A stretch of DNA of 64,000 nucleotides from GCA-2683135 sp964507445 (lineage in GTDB: Bacteria > Planctomycetota > GCA-002687715), in NCBI GenBank assembly GCA_964507445.1, contig CAZDQF010000001.1, forward strand, positions 372,001 to 436,000, written 5' to 3'. Numbering within the stretch: the first letter of the stretch is position 1; every line of letters starts with the position of its first letter. The translations under genes and the position numbers were made by a program. Of this stretch, positions 17,076-26,283 are shown piece by piece. Under the pieces are notes generated by a model, which saw only the letters and a list, made by a program, of their open reading frames with translations, was not told the DNA's origin and did not search any database.

Positions 17076-17870
17076 GTGCAACCGTACCTTCAACTGCTTC
17101 GCCATGTGCGCGACCACGGCGCCACCAAGACCGACCGGACGGGGACCGGGACACGCAGCGTGTTCGGCTACCAGATGCGGTTCGACCTCACGGAGGGGTT
17201 CCCCGCGGTCACCACCAAGAAGCTCCACTTCCGCTCCATCATCCACGAGCTGCTGTGGTTCCTGAAGGGCGACACCAACGTCGCCTACCTGCAGGAGCAC
17301 GGCGTCCGCATCTGGAACGAGTGGGCCGATGAGCAGGGGAACCTGGGCCCGGTGTACGGGGCCCAGTGGCGCTCCTGGCCCGCCCCGGACGGCGGCACCG
17401 TGGACCAGCTCGCGCGCATCATCGACGAGCTGCGCACCAACCCTGACTCCCGACGCCTCGTGGTCAGCGCCTGGAACGTGGCCGACCTGGACCGCATGGC
17501 CCTGCAGCCCTGCCACGCCCTGTTCCAGTTCTATGCCTGCGACGGGCGCCTGTCGTGCCAGCTCTACCAGCGCAGCGCCGACGTCTTCCTCGGGGTGCCG
17601 TTCAACATCGCGTCCTACGCCCTCCTCACCCACATGGTGGCCCAGGTCACGGGGCTCGAGGTCGGGGACTTCGTGCACACCCTCGGGGACGCCCACATCT
17701 ACCTGAACCACCTGGAGCAGGTGGAGATCCAGCTCTCCCGGGACCCCCTGGATCGCCCGACGCTGTGGCTCAACCCGGCCGTGGACCACATCGACGGGTT
17801 CACCTACGACGACGTGGAGATCCGCGGCTACGAGAGCCACGCCACCATCAAGGCGGAGATCTCCGTCTGA
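17076..17870 (+). CDS. thyA: Thymidylate synthase
   Basis: ThyA methylates dUMP to dTMP using methylenetetrahydrofolate. Starting at GTG 17076 the protein is 264 residues, the same length as E. coli ThyA, and the start has AGGGAGG just upstream; a longer frame from 16989 has no homologous extension. Key elements are the TKTDRTGTGTRSVFG phosphate-binding region, VYGAQWRSW, and the catalytic cysteine in LQPCHALFQF at residue 146. The QRSADVFLGVPFNIAS signature and HTLGDAHIYLNHLEQ follow. Its product dihydrofolate is the substrate of FolA, encoded immediately downstream with a TGATG overlap. Confidence 0.97.
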   Translation: MQPYLQLLRHVRDHGATKTDRTGTGTRSVFGYQMRFDLTEGFPAVTTKKLHFRSIIHELLWFLKGDTNVAYLQEHGVRIWNEWADEQGNLGPVYGAQWRSWPAPDGGTVDQLARIIDELRTNPDSRRLVVSAWNVADLDRMALQPCHALFQFYACDGRLSCQLYQRSADVFLGVPFNIASYALLTHMVAQVTGLEVGDFVHTLGDAHIYLNHLEQVEIQLSRDPLDRPTLWLNPAVDHIDGFTYDDVEIRGYESHATIKAEISV

Positions 17871-18376
17871 TGGAGGTGCACCTGATCGTCGCCGTGGACC
17901 GACACGGGGTCATCGGCAAGGACGGGGACCTGCCGTGGCGGCTGCCGGCGGACCTCGCCCACTTCAAGCGCGTCACCATGGGGCACCCCCTGGTCATGGG
18001 CAGACGCACCCACGACTCCATCGGCCGGGCCCTCCCCGGCAGGCTCAACATCGTGCTCTCCCGTGACCCGGACTACGCCCCGGCGGAAGGCTGCCTCCTG
18101 GCTCGTGACCCGGACGAGGCGGTCCGGCGAGCCGAGCAGGACGGCGGCCGGGTGCTCATGGTCATCGGCGGCGAGGCCATCTACGACGCCTTCATGACCC
18201 ACGCCGCCTGCATCCACCTGACCAGGGTGGAGACGACGGTGGACGGCGGTGACGCCCGCTTCCCCTCCCTCGACGAGGACCTCTGGGAGGAGACCCACCG
18301 GGTGGAGCGCGCGGCGGACGACGCCAACGCCCACGGGCTCAGCTTCCTCACCCTGAAACGGCGGCGCTCAGAATAG
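17870..18376 (+). CDS. folA: Dihydrofolate reductase
   Basis: This NADPH-dependent enzyme reduces dihydrofolate to tetrahydrofolate. The 168-residue protein has the family pattern: IVAVDRHGVIGKDGDLPWRLPAD at the N-terminus (the PW-R-LPxD substrate loop), FKRVTMGHPLVMGRRTHDSIG, LPGRLNIVLSRD, and VIGGEAIYDAF. It is coupled to thyA by a one-base overlap, the common thyA-folA pairing. Its last 9 bases overlap the convergent methyltransferase gene. Confidence 0.95.
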   Translation: MEVHLIVAVDRHGVIGKDGDLPWRLPADLAHFKRVTMGHPLVMGRRTHDSIGRALPGRLNIVLSRDPDYAPAEGCLLARDPDEAVRRAEQDGGRVLMVIGGEAIYDAFMTHAACIHLTRVETTVDGGDARFPSLDEDLWEETHRVERAADDANAHGLSFLTLKRRRSE

Positions 18377-18874
18377 GGACCCGGTGGTCTCCGGCAGCGC
18401 CCCCTCCAACCCAAGCAGGAACCGCTTCGCGTCCAGGCCGCCGCCGAACCCGGTCAGGGTGCCGTCGGATCCGATGATCCGATGGCACGGGATGACGATG
18501 GCGATGGGATTGGCCCCGACGGCGCCTCCCACGGCGCGGGAGGCACCGGTCCGACGAGCCCGGCGCGCCAGCTGACCGTAGCTCCAGGTCTCGCCGTAGG
18601 GGACCTTGGACAGCATGCGCCACACCAGCACCTGGAACGGCGTCCCCTCGGGGGTGAAGTCGAGATCAAACGGGCCGCGGTGGCCACCGAAGTACCGCTC
18701 CATGGCCCGCGCGACGTGGGCGGCGGCGCGGTCATCCCGGGCCGGGTCCCCCGCGTCCGTCAGCATGCGCTCGGCGGTGCGACCGCGCGGCAGATCCAGA
18801 CGGCAGAGCCGCCCGCGCTCATCCGTGAACGCCAGCAGCGGTCCCAGCGGAGATTCCAACACCGATGCCTTCAT
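18368..18874 (-). CDS. ogt: Methylated-DNA--[protein]-cysteine S-methyltransferase
   Basis: This suicide DNA-repair protein removes alkyl groups from O6-alkylguanine. The 168-residue length is typical of Ogt. The C-terminal domain carries GTPFQVLVWRMLSKVPYGETWSY with the helix-turn-helix region, then RAVGGAVGANPIAIVIPCHRII with the acceptor cysteine at residue 130 in PCHRI, then GFGGGLDAKRFLL. The gene overlaps folA tail-to-tail by 9 bp and is divergent from the nitrilase gene with a 97 bp spacer that must hold both promoters. Confidence 0.94.
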   Translation of the reverse strand: MKASVLESPLGPLLAFTDERGRLCRLDLPRGRTAERMLTDAGDPARDDRAAAHVARAMERYFGGHRGPFDLDFTPEGTPFQVLVWRMLSKVPYGETWSYGQLARRARRTGASRAVGGAVGANPIAIVIPCHRIIGSDGTLTGFGGGLDAKRFLLGLEGALPETTGSLF

Positions 18875-18971
18875 GGTTGCCGTGACCGGCGCCGCACTCC
18901 GCAGCGCAGGTCGGGCCGTTCAGCATACCCGGCCTCCCCCACCCCCGCGCCCCACCCCATAGAATGCGCCC

Positions 18972-19904
18972 ATGCAGCCCCTCAAAGCCGCCGTCGCCCA
19001 GCTCCGTCCCCGCGCCCTCGACGCCCGCGCCACCGTGGATCGTGTGGTGCAGGCCATCCAGGACGCCGCCGCGGAGGGCGTCACCCTGCTGGCCTTCCCC
19101 GAGACCTTCGTCCCGGTGTATCCGCTCTGGTGCGACGCCGGCGAGTTCGGCATCTGGGATCACGAACCCGCCAAGGCCATCCACGCCGCCCTCCTCGAGG
19201 GCTCCCTCGAGGTCCCGTCCCCGCTCCTGGACGACGTGGCGTCGGCAGCGGGCGACCATGGCTGCGCCGTGGTCCTGGGCTTCAACGAACGGGTCGGCCG
19301 CACGATCTACAACGCGTTTGTCGTCATCAGCGAACGAGGGGACGTCGTGCAGCACCGCCGCAAGCTGGTCCCCACCCACGGCGAGCGCCTGGTGTGGAAG
19401 CCGGGAGATGCCCACGACCTCGGCACCGCGGACGTGGCCGGGGCCCGGGTCGGCGGCCTCATCTGCTGGGAGAACTGGATGCCCCTGCCGCGCCAGGTGC
19501 TGCACGATCGCGACGAGCAGATCCACGTGGCGTTGTGGCCCGCGGTGCGCGACATGTACCTGCTGGCCAGCCGCCACCACGCCTTCGAGGGCCGGTGCTT
19601 CGTCCTCGCCGCCGGCATGGTCCTCGGCCCCGACGATTTCCCGGAGGGCACCCCGCTCATCGGCGACATGGAGACCCGGGACGGCCTGCTGCTGGACGGC
19701 GGCAGCGCCATCATCGCCCCGGACGGCTCGCTGTTGGCGGGCCCGGTGTTCGGTGAGGAGCTGCTGCTCACCGCGGACCTGGACCCGGGCATGCTCAACC
19801 GCGAGTCCCTCGCCCTGGACGTGTCCGGACACTACGCCCGCGCAGACCTGTTCCGGCTCCAGGTGGACCACAGCCGCCCGGCTACGCGGCCATCCGAGTC
19901 CTGA
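18972..19904 (+). CDS. Carbon-nitrogen hydrolase, nitrilase branch
   Basis: The 310-residue enzyme belongs to the nitrilase superfamily. The catalytic triad is visible: Glu44 in AFPETFVPVYP, Lys131 in HRRKLVPTHGE, and Cys165 in LICWENWMPL. The ICWENWMPL context with a Trp-Glu-Asn after the cysteine, and the YPLW segment, are typical of true nitrilases (nitrile to acid plus ammonia) more than of amidases or carbamoylases. It is cytoplasmic. The substrate is not predictable. It stands alone, divergent from the methyltransferase and convergent with the transporter operon. A GC-rich stem-loop lies between the convergent stops. Confidence 0.88.
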   Translation: MQPLKAAVAQLRPRALDARATVDRVVQAIQDAAAEGVTLLAFPETFVPVYPLWCDAGEFGIWDHEPAKAIHAALLEGSLEVPSPLLDDVASAAGDHGCAVVLGFNERVGRTIYNAFVVISERGDVVQHRRKLVPTHGERLVWKPGDAHDLGTADVAGARVGGLICWENWMPLPRQVLHDRDEQIHVALWPAVRDMYLLASRHHAFEGRCFVLAAGMVLGPDDFPEGTPLIGDMETRDGLLLDGGSAIIAPDGSLLAGPVFGEELLLTADLDPGMLNRESLALDVSGHYARADLFRLQVDHSRPATRPSES

Positions 19905-19919
19905 GTCGGTGACGTCAAC

Positions 19920-19944
19920 GGGCCGGGACCGCCCTCCCCGGCTC
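19920..19944. terminator. Candidate bidirectional stem-loop between convergent genes
   Basis: A perfect 6-bp GC stem (GCCGGG at 19922-19927 with CCCGGC at 19937-19942), extendable by a GU and a GC pair, encloses a 9-base loop. It lies exactly between the nitrilase stop and the stop of the convergent transporter gene. There is no clear U-tract on either side, so termination is inferred from position only. Confidence 0.35.
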
Positions 19945-19947
19945 AGG

Positions 19948-21564
19948 TCACGACGCCCGCTTCCTCGGTACCGCGACCCCCACCACCACCGCCAAGAAGA
20001 TGAACGCGACGATTCCCCCGAGGCCCCACCAACCGGCCTTGGCGTAGGCGATATAGAGGCTGGCGGGGGTGACGACGGCGGCGGCGAGACCCATGGCCGC
20101 GTTCAAGCACGAACGGCTGCGGCCTCGGGGCATGGCGTCCCCCAGCAACGAACGGTTGTTCATCAACAGGATGAAGGTCCAGTACGCCACGGGCAGCAGC
20201 ACCATGCCGAACACCGACGTCGGCACCGCCAGCCAGAACGCCGCGTCTCCCTTCCACACGAACGGCCCGAGGACGCCGATACCGGCGGCGAGGCAACCCA
20301 CGCGATGGAAGGTTCCCGACGCAGGCCGGTCGAAGATCTCGCAGAAGGTGAACCCGGAGATGAGCATCAGGATGATGATGGTGGACAGGGCCATCCCCAG
20401 CACCCCGATGCCGAACACGACACGGGCCACGCCCTTGCCCGTGAGCGGCTCCAGCGCCGCCGCCAGGTCGAACGCATCACGCTTCACCAGCATGGCCGAG
20501 AGCGAACGGTCGGCGTCGGTCAGAGGTGCGTCCACCTCCTCCTGTCGGTTGGCGAGGGTCTTCTCGTACGCCTTGACGAGGCGCGCCGGCGCGGCTCCGT
20601 CACCCGCCACCAGGCGCTCGTCCACCTTGCCGTGAAACTGGGACGACGCCGCGATGACCACGCAGCTCGTGGCCAGCAGGAACGGGATCAGCAGCCCGGT
20701 CGAGAGATCGAACGTGGCGAGGCCACGGTGGCTCTTGCCCCATCCCTTCTTGAGCATGGAGTAGGGCAGCAGGAAGGTCATGTTGATGCCCACGGCGGTG
20801 GCGGCGGCGGCGATCATGACGTCGCGCTGCTGACCGACGAGGTAACTGGTCCACCACTCCCGCGCCGCTCCCGAGGCCTCCAGGAACGGCTCGAAGGCGG
20901 ACGACGGAGCGAACATCAGCGACGGGTCCAGGTTGAAGCCGCGCAGGATCTCGCCCCACGCCAGCCCCCCGTTGACGCTCAAGGCGATGACCACGCCGAA
21001 GAAACAGACCACGACGAGTCCGACCATCCCCTTGAGCAGCCATTCGAACAACCGGAGTCCCCGGGAGCCGCTGTCGTAGGCCCAGATCACGGCGGACGCG
21101 ACCACCAGGAGTCCGAGACTGGACGCGACCTTGGCGCCGGCTCCGCCGGATCCCCCCAACAGGTTCTGGGTGATGGCGGCGGTGCCGAGGCTGAACTGCG
21201 GCAAGCTCCACACCAGGTTGGCCAGCAGCACCGCCAGGATCCAACCCCAGCCCAGGACCGGGTTGACGTGATCGCAGATGGCCCGGAACGGACGCTTGCC
21301 CGTGCTCAGGGTCACGTACGAGATGGCGGAGAGCATGATGATGCCGAGCACCATGGCCAGCGGCTGTATCCACAACAGGCCGTAACCGCAGAGGACGCCG
21401 AGATACAACGAGCTCGCGAGGGAACCGCCGCCGAGGGTGATGGCGCTCTGCAGCCACCCGGGCCCGGAGAGGCGCACGTAGGTCTTGAGGGTGGCGCCGC
21501 GGCCTTCCGCCTGGGCCGCCTCGATCATGCGACGTTCAACGTCCACGCGCTCCTCGGTGCTCAT
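19948..21564 (-). CDS. Nramp-like (LeuT-fold) membrane transporter without metal-binding motifs
   Basis: The 538-residue protein has about eleven hydrophobic helices and overall Nramp/divalent-metal-transporter similarity (opening YVRLSGPGWLQSAITLGGGS). The residues that bind metal in true Nramp proteins are not recognisable. The TM1 DPGN motif position reads TLGGGS, and the TM6 MPHN-like segment reads GINMTFLLPYSML. A large soluble loop is present around 330-390 (VDERLVAGDGAAPARLVK). A non-metal substrate is therefore plausible. The gene is last in the minus-strand operon, and its ATG overlaps the stop of the flavin oxidoreductase gene (ATGA), which suggests the pump serves that catabolic pathway. 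Confidence 0.72.
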   Translation of the reverse strand: MSTEERVDVERRMIEAAQAEGRGATLKTYVRLSGPGWLQSAITLGGGSLASSLYLGVLCGYGLLWIQPLAMVLGIIMLSAISYVTLSTGKRPFRAICDHVNPVLGWGWILAVLLANLVWSLPQFSLGTAAITQNLLGGSGGAGAKVASSLGLLVVASAVIWAYDSGSRGLRLFEWLLKGMVGLVVVCFFGVVIALSVNGGLAWGEILRGFNLDPSLMFAPSSAFEPFLEASGAAREWWTSYLVGQQRDVMIAAAATAVGINMTFLLPYSMLKKGWGKSHRGLATFDLSTGLLIPFLLATSCVVIAASSQFHGKVDERLVAGDGAAPARLVKAYEKTLANRQEEVDAPLTDADRSLSAMLVKRDAFDLAAALEPLTGKGVARVVFGIGVLGMALSTIIILMLISGFTFCEIFDRPASGTFHRVGCLAAGIGVLGPFVWKGDAAFWLAVPTSVFGMVLLPVAYWTFILLMNNRSLLGDAMPRGRSRSCLNAAMGLAAAVVTPASLYIAYAKAGWWGLGGIVAFIFLAVVVGVAVPRKRAS

Positions 21565-23009
21565 GGGTCCCGCTCCTTCTTCATCTGCCTCAGGCGGGAC
21601 GCCTCGGGCATCCCTCGATAGTGATCGTCGAGCGGGAAGCAACCGCTCAGCATCCCGTTCCGCGGCCCCGTGGTGCAGTCGCTGAAGGTGCGGCAGAGGC
21701 GCTTGCGTTGCAAGGGGCGCCCCGCCAGCACGTCCGCGGGCAGCTCGGGATAGCTGAGCACCATACGGCCGATCCCCACCACGTCCACGTGTCCGCTGCG
21801 GACCTCGTGCTGCGCCACGTGGGGAAGCCACTCCTGCAGGTAGCTGTAGCCGCTCCCCACGAACACCAACTCCGGCACCGCCGCCTTGCAGCGCCGCGTG
21901 GCGTCCAGCTGGAACGCGACCCCGAGCAGCGGATCTTCCGGAGGCTGGTAGCCGTCGCTGGGAGGGTAGGCGGCGGGCCGCTGCAGGTGCGGGTTGTAGT
22001 ACGGCGACCCCACGGTGAGGTTCACGCAGGGGATCTGGAGATCGCGGACCAGCTGCAGAAAACGGACGGGCTCCTCGAAGGACGGTCGCCGCGGGTCCTC
22101 CTGGTCCACACCGAACCCGTACGTGTAGGGCACGCTGGCCTCCCACCCGCTCGGCGAACCCACACCGTGCTCTCCCTTCTCGTATGGATGGACATCCACG
22201 ATGGACACCCGGCAGCCCACATGCAATCCAGGGCATTCGCTCCGGATCCCCTGCACGATGAGTCGGAACAGGCGGACCCGGTTCTCGAAGCTGCCCCCGT
22301 ACGAGCCTCCCCGGGTGTGGGCGCCCAACAGCTCGTGCAGCAGGTACCCGTGACAGCACTTGACGTCCACGAAGTCGAAGCCGACATCACGGGCCAGACG
22401 GGCGACGGCGACGTAGTGCTCACCGATGGACTCCAGCTCGCCGTCCGTGAGGACCGCCTGATCGTCCTCCACCCCGAAACGCGAGTCCAGCACCGGATGG
22501 CGGAACGCCACCCGGGGTGCCGGACCCGACGCCGTGGGTCGCGCGAAGCGGCCGGAGTGGGTCAACTGCAGCCCGATAGCCAGGTCCTGCTCGCCGTGGC
22601 CCGCTTCCCGCCTGCCTTCCAGCACCTGCTCCCGCAACGTCCGCAGGGAAACGGCCGCGTCCACGCCCGGTCGCAGGTGGAGCTGGTTGGGATTGGCCCG
22701 GCCCTCCGGGCAGACCGCGAAGGCCTCCCCGCCCCAGATGAGCGCCGCCCCGGAGAGGCCGAACCGACGCCATCGCCGCAGGGTGTGCTCCGACGGGCGA
22801 CCGTCCTCCGTGCCGTCCCAGCCCTCCATGGGGTGCACCGCCCATCGGTTGCTCAACCGACGACCGAACACGTCCAGAGGCTGCGCCAGCGCTCCGCCCG
22901 CGTCTTCGAGGTCCAGGTCGCAATCCAGGGAGGGGGCCAGCTCGCGCCACCGATCACGGAACTCCTTCGCGTCCCGGAAGCGACCTGGCGGGGTGAAGCG
23001 CACGCTCAT
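21561..23009 (-). CDS. NADH:flavin oxidoreductase, old yellow enzyme family
   Basis: The 482-residue TIM-barrel flavoenzyme has QLTHSGRFARP (active-site histidine strand), then CCHGYLLHELLGAHTRGG followed by YGGSFENRVRL, the clear OYE/2,4-dienoyl-CoA reductase signature. VVGIGRMVLSYPELPADVL is the phosphate-binding end. The usual HxAHGYLL element reads KCCHGYLL here. After the barrel it keeps a cysteine-bearing tail (LCRTFSDCTTGPRNGMLSGC), reminiscent of the iron-sulfur region of dienoyl-CoA reductase but without the second flavin/NAD domain. It presumably reduces an activated C=C or related bond. It is fourth-from-last to penultimate in an operon with stop/start overlaps on both sides. Confidence 0.85.
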   Translation of the reverse strand: MSVRFTPPGRFRDAKEFRDRWRELAPSLDCDLDLEDAGGALAQPLDVFGRRLSNRWAVHPMEGWDGTEDGRPSEHTLRRWRRFGLSGAALIWGGEAFAVCPEGRANPNQLHLRPGVDAAVSLRTLREQVLEGRREAGHGEQDLAIGLQLTHSGRFARPTASGPAPRVAFRHPVLDSRFGVEDDQAVLTDGELESIGEHYVAVARLARDVGFDFVDVKCCHGYLLHELLGAHTRGGSYGGSFENRVRLFRLIVQGIRSECPGLHVGCRVSIVDVHPYEKGEHGVGSPSGWEASVPYTYGFGVDQEDPRRPSFEEPVRFLQLVRDLQIPCVNLTVGSPYYNPHLQRPAAYPPSDGYQPPEDPLLGVAFQLDATRRCKAAVPELVFVGSGYSYLQEWLPHVAQHEVRSGHVDVVGIGRMVLSYPELPADVLAGRPLQRKRLCRTFSDCTTGPRNGMLSGCFPLDDHYRGMPEASRLRQMKKERDP

Positions 23010-24460
23010 GACGACCCCTCGGACCAGGACTCCGGGCTCATGCGGTGGCCCATCTCCACGGCGCCCCCGTGACCGTACCCCGGCCCGTGCAGGGACCCCA
23101 GCTCCACCACGCCGTCACGGATCCGCACCTGAGCGACGCCGTCCCGCTGCTCGTACAGGTCCGGGTGTCTCGCCAGCGCGCCCTCCCGCTCACTCTCCGT
23201 CAGGTGGTCGAGGCCGCGCAGGTAGTGGTGGCCGTTGCGCTCCACGTGCTCCACGCCCAGCACGGCCTGGGTGACCAGGTCCTGCTGCAGGGACAGCATG
23301 GCGATGTTGGTCAGGTCTTCTCCCGACTGGAACAGGTCGCCGACCCCGTGCGACCGGGCGCACACCAGCCCGCGGTTCAACAACGCGCGGAAGACACCCT
23401 TGCAGTTCTTCACGGACACGCCTCGGTAACCGTGCTCCAGGGCGCGCTCGAAGGAGTCCACGTCCACGTCCGCCTCGTCGATGATGCACGGCGCGTAGTC
23501 CGCCAGCGCCTCCATGGCCGCGGTCGCGGACGGGTCGAAGGAGTCCTGGCGAGGGATGGGCTGCTCCACCAGGAGGAGCCCGTTCAGCAGCGCCTGCCCC
23601 GCCGGGTGCCGGGAGGTCTCGTCCAACAGCCGCACCACTCCCGCCACGTCCCTGAACTGTTCGTTGGCGTCCACGGTGAACTGCAAGGGGGCGGGCACGT
23701 GCTCCCCCACCACCTCCGCAAACGCCAGGAGTCTGGCCAGGTCCTCCTCATGACGGCCGCTCAGCTTCACCTTGAAGGTGTTGAGGCCGTAGCGCCGGAT
23801 GTCGTCCACGAGGCACTCCGGCAACCCGTCGTCGAGCCGCTCCTCCGGGCGCACCTCCGACGGCCGCAGGGCATCTCCCAACCCCACCGTGTGACGGACC
23901 ACCATGCGTTCCCGGGGCGGCGCCCCCAGATCCGCGGCGTGATCCCAACCGGCCAGCTCGGGCCAGATCTCTCCGGGCCGGAACCCGAACAGGTCCTCGC
24001 GCAACGCGCCGGCGAAGGACGCCCCGGTCAGGCGGCAGGCGGCGTCCATGACGGCCCGTTCACCGAGGGCGATGCCGAAGCCGCTCACCAGCGCACCGGA
24101 CGGGTCCCGGGCGCCGCTGACGTGGCAGGCGCCATGGACCCGCCGCCAGTGATCGAAGACGGAGCCCCGCTCCGCCGCCGGGTCCGCGTAGGCGACCACG
24201 GCCCGCTCCGCCGACGCCAGCAGGTCCCGGCAGTTCCTCCCGTTGCTCTTGGACGGGTCCTTGTCGAACCACTTGGGCGCCAGGAGATCCGCCGCGTAGC
24301 CGCAGGCCCGCCCTCCCTGCTCGTCCTCCACCTCGACCTGCAAGGTGAGCTGGGGCGCCTCCGTCAGGGTCACGACGCCGTACCGGAACGGGATGCGCAG
24401 CGCGCAATCGACCAGCCCCATCTCCCACCCCACGACGCGCAGCGCCACCGGTGAGGTCAC
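23006..24460 (-). CDS. Enolase-superfamily enzyme (mandelate racemase/muconate lactonizing type)
   Basis: The 484-residue protein has the superfamily's catalytic set. KVK lies at 230-232 (general base lysine), Asp264 in VDANE, Glu299 in VEQP and Asp/Glu 328-329 in IDEAD are the magnesium ligands, and Lys351 in SVKNCKG is the base on the opposite face. That lysine pair is the muconate lactonizing/dipeptide epimerase arrangement, not the Lys-His/Asp set of sugar-acid dehydratases, so fuconate or rhamnonate dehydratase activity is not the first choice. It is longer than typical members (about 370) because of an N-terminal extension and a C-terminal tail of about 60 residues. The start is GTG 24460, overlapping the upstream symporter stop (GTGA). 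The substrate is unknown. Confidence 0.8.
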   Translation of the reverse strand: MTSPVALRVVGWEMGLVDCALRIPFRYGVVTLTEAPQLTLQVEVEDEQGGRACGYAADLLAPKWFDKDPSKSNGRNCRDLLASAERAVVAYADPAAERGSVFDHWRRVHGACHVSGARDPSGALVSGFGIALGERAVMDAACRLTGASFAGALREDLFGFRPGEIWPELAGWDHAADLGAPPRERMVVRHTVGLGDALRPSEVRPEERLDDGLPECLVDDIRRYGLNTFKVKLSGRHEEDLARLLAFAEVVGEHVPAPLQFTVDANEQFRDVAGVVRLLDETSRHPAGQALLNGLLLVEQPIPRQDSFDPSATAAMEALADYAPCIIDEADVDVDSFERALEHGYRGVSVKNCKGVFRALLNRGLVCARSHGVGDLFQSGEDLTNIAMLSLQQDLVTQAVLGVEHVERNGHHYLRGLDHLTESEREGALARHPDLYEQRDGVAQVRIRDGVVELGSLHGPGYGHGGAVEMGHRMSPESWSEGSS

Positions 24461-26283
24461 GACTGACTCGCCTCCCCGTCGCCGCTGGCCTCGGGCCGCC
24501 GCAGGTCGTCCAGGAGCTCCTGGACACGACCGCCGGGGGCCGGGAACAAGGGCGTCAATCCGAGGGTCACGACGAAGTTGATGAGCATCCCCACCACGCC
24601 GATGCCCTGGGCGCGGATGCCGAAGCACCAGGGGTCCATCCCCCCATACACGCTGCTGATGATGTAGGTGGCCGTGAACCCGAGCCCGGCGATCATGCCC
24701 GCCACGGCGGGGACGGTGCCCACCCTGCGATTGAAGATCCCCAACACCAGGGCGGGGAAGAAGCTGGCCGCGGCCAGTCCGAAGGCGAACGCCACCACCT
24801 CACTGACGAACCCCGGAGGGAAGATCCCGAACAAGCCGGCGATCACCACCGACACGCCGATCACCGCCCGCCCCACCAACAGCCGCCGGCCCTCCGACGC
24901 CTGCGGGTTCACCATCTTGTAATACAGGTCATGGGCGACGCTGGAGGAGATCACCAGCAGCAGCCCGCTGGCGGTGGACAACGCCGCGGCCAACCCGCCG
25001 GCGGCCACCAGCGCGATGATCCACGGGTCGAGGCCCGCCATCTCCGGAGACGCCAGGACGATCATGTCCCGGTCCGGGCCCGACAGCTTCCTGGCGCTGA
25101 GCACCGCGCGGGCGTCCGCGCCCCGACTTCTCCCGGAATCAAGCCAACGCTGATGATCGGCGCGCAGCTCGTCGACCTCCTCCGACGTCATCTTGCCGCG
25201 ACGGAAGATCTCGTTCTGCTTGCCGTCCGGGGCATCCGGCCCTCGGTACTGGACCCGACCGTCGCCGTCATCCATCCAGATCACCAGGTTGGTCTTCTCC
25301 CAACCGGTGAACCATGACGGGAGCTCGGCGCGGGTCTTGCCGTCCAGGCTGTCGATCATGTCGTAGCGGGCGAAGGCCGCCGTGGCGGGCGCCGTCAGGT
25401 ACAGCATGGAGATGAACAGCAGGGCCCAGAAGGCGCTCCAGCGCGCCGCCTTCACCGTCTTCACGGTGTAGAACCGGACGATCACGTGGGGCAGCCCGGC
25501 GGTGCCTGCCATCAACGCCAGCGCCGTGCAGAAGACGTTCATCCGGTCCCACTTGCCGAGGAACGGCTCCGTGTACGAGCTGAATCCCAGGTCCGCGTGG
25601 ATCTGGTTGAGCTTCTGCAGCAGGTTCACGGTCTCGTCCTTCAAGGGCGACCCCATCCCCACCTGGGGCAGGGGCTGACCGGTGAGCTTGATGCTGATGG
25701 CGATGGCCGGGATCAGGAAGGCGGTGATGAGCACCCAGTACTGGGCCACCTGGGTCCAGGTGATCCCCTTCATGCCGCCGAGGGTGGCGTAGATGAACAC
25801 GATCCCCATGCCCAGGAGCACGCCCACGTCCACATCCACCTCGAGGAAGCGGGAGAAGACGATGCCCACCCCTCGCATCTGCCCCGCCACGTAGGTGAAG
25901 CTGACGAAGATGGCGCAGATCACCGCCACCATGCGGGCCACGTTGGAGTCGTACCGGTCCCCGACGAACTCGGGCACGGTGAACTTCTGGCTCTTGCGCA
26001 GATAGGGGGCCAGCAGCAACGCCAGCAGCACGTAGCCGCCGGTCCACCCCATGAGGTAGACGCCTCCGGAATACCCCATGGTGGAGATGAGGCCGGCCAT
26101 GGAGATGAAGGACGCGGCGCTCATCCAGTCCGCCGCCGTGGCCATGCCGTTGGCCGCCGCCGGGACCCCGCGGCCCGCAACGTAGAAGCCGCGGGTGTCC
26201 TTGACCCGGCTCATCCAGGCAATGAACAGGTAGAGACCGAAGGTCAACCCGACGAACAGGAGGGTCCAGTTGCCCAGGTCCAC
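24457..26283 (-). CDS. Sodium:solute symporter (ActP/DUF4212-partnered type)
   Basis: The 608-residue SSS-family permease begins directly at GTG 26283, adjoining the stop of the small DUF4212 gene. Recognisable are the N-terminal FYVAGRGVPAAANGMATAADWMSAASFISMAGL, MKGITWTQVAQYWVL, and GLAAALSTASGLLLVISSS in the core. It carries a soluble insert of roughly 100 residues (about 325-410) between helices, as in the acetate/carboxylate VC_2705-like subfamily. It should import an organic acid with sodium at the inner membrane. The DUF4212 partner supports that subfamily call. The downstream enolase-superfamily gene overlaps it, so the substrate is probably what that enzyme acts on. Confidence 0.88.
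   Translation of the reverse strand: MDLGNWTLLFVGLTFGLYLFIAWMSRVKDTRGFYVAGRGVPAAANGMATAADWMSAASFISMAGLISTMGYSGGVYLMGWTGGYVLLALLLAPYLRKSQKFTVPEFVGDRYDSNVARMVAVICAIFVSFTYVAGQMRGVGIVFSRFLEVDVDVGVLLGMGIVFIYATLGGMKGITWTQVAQYWVLITAFLIPAIAISIKLTGQPLPQVGMGSPLKDETVNLLQKLNQIHADLGFSSYTEPFLGKWDRMNVFCTALALMAGTAGLPHVIVRFYTVKTVKAARWSAFWALLFISMLYLTAPATAAFARYDMIDSLDGKTRAELPSWFTGWEKTNLVIWMDDGDGRVQYRGPDAPDGKQNEIFRRGKMTSEEVDELRADHQRWLDSGRSRGADARAVLSARKLSGPDRDMIVLASPEMAGLDPWIIALVAAGGLAAALSTASGLLLVISSSVAHDLYYKMVNPQASEGRRLLVGRAVIGVSVVIAGLFGIFPPGFVSEVVAFAFGLAAASFFPALVLGIFNRRVGTVPAVAGMIAGLGFTATYIISSVYGGMDPWCFGIRAQGIGVVGMLINFVVTLGLTPLFPAPGGRVQELLDDLRRPEASGDGEASQS

Noticed and set aside
23006..24460. Assignment of the enolase-superfamily gene as L-fuconate dehydratase
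   Set aside because: It lacks the Lys/His-Asp dyad pattern of that group and shows a Lys/Lys pair instead; the UxaA-type protein is a better dehydratase candidate.
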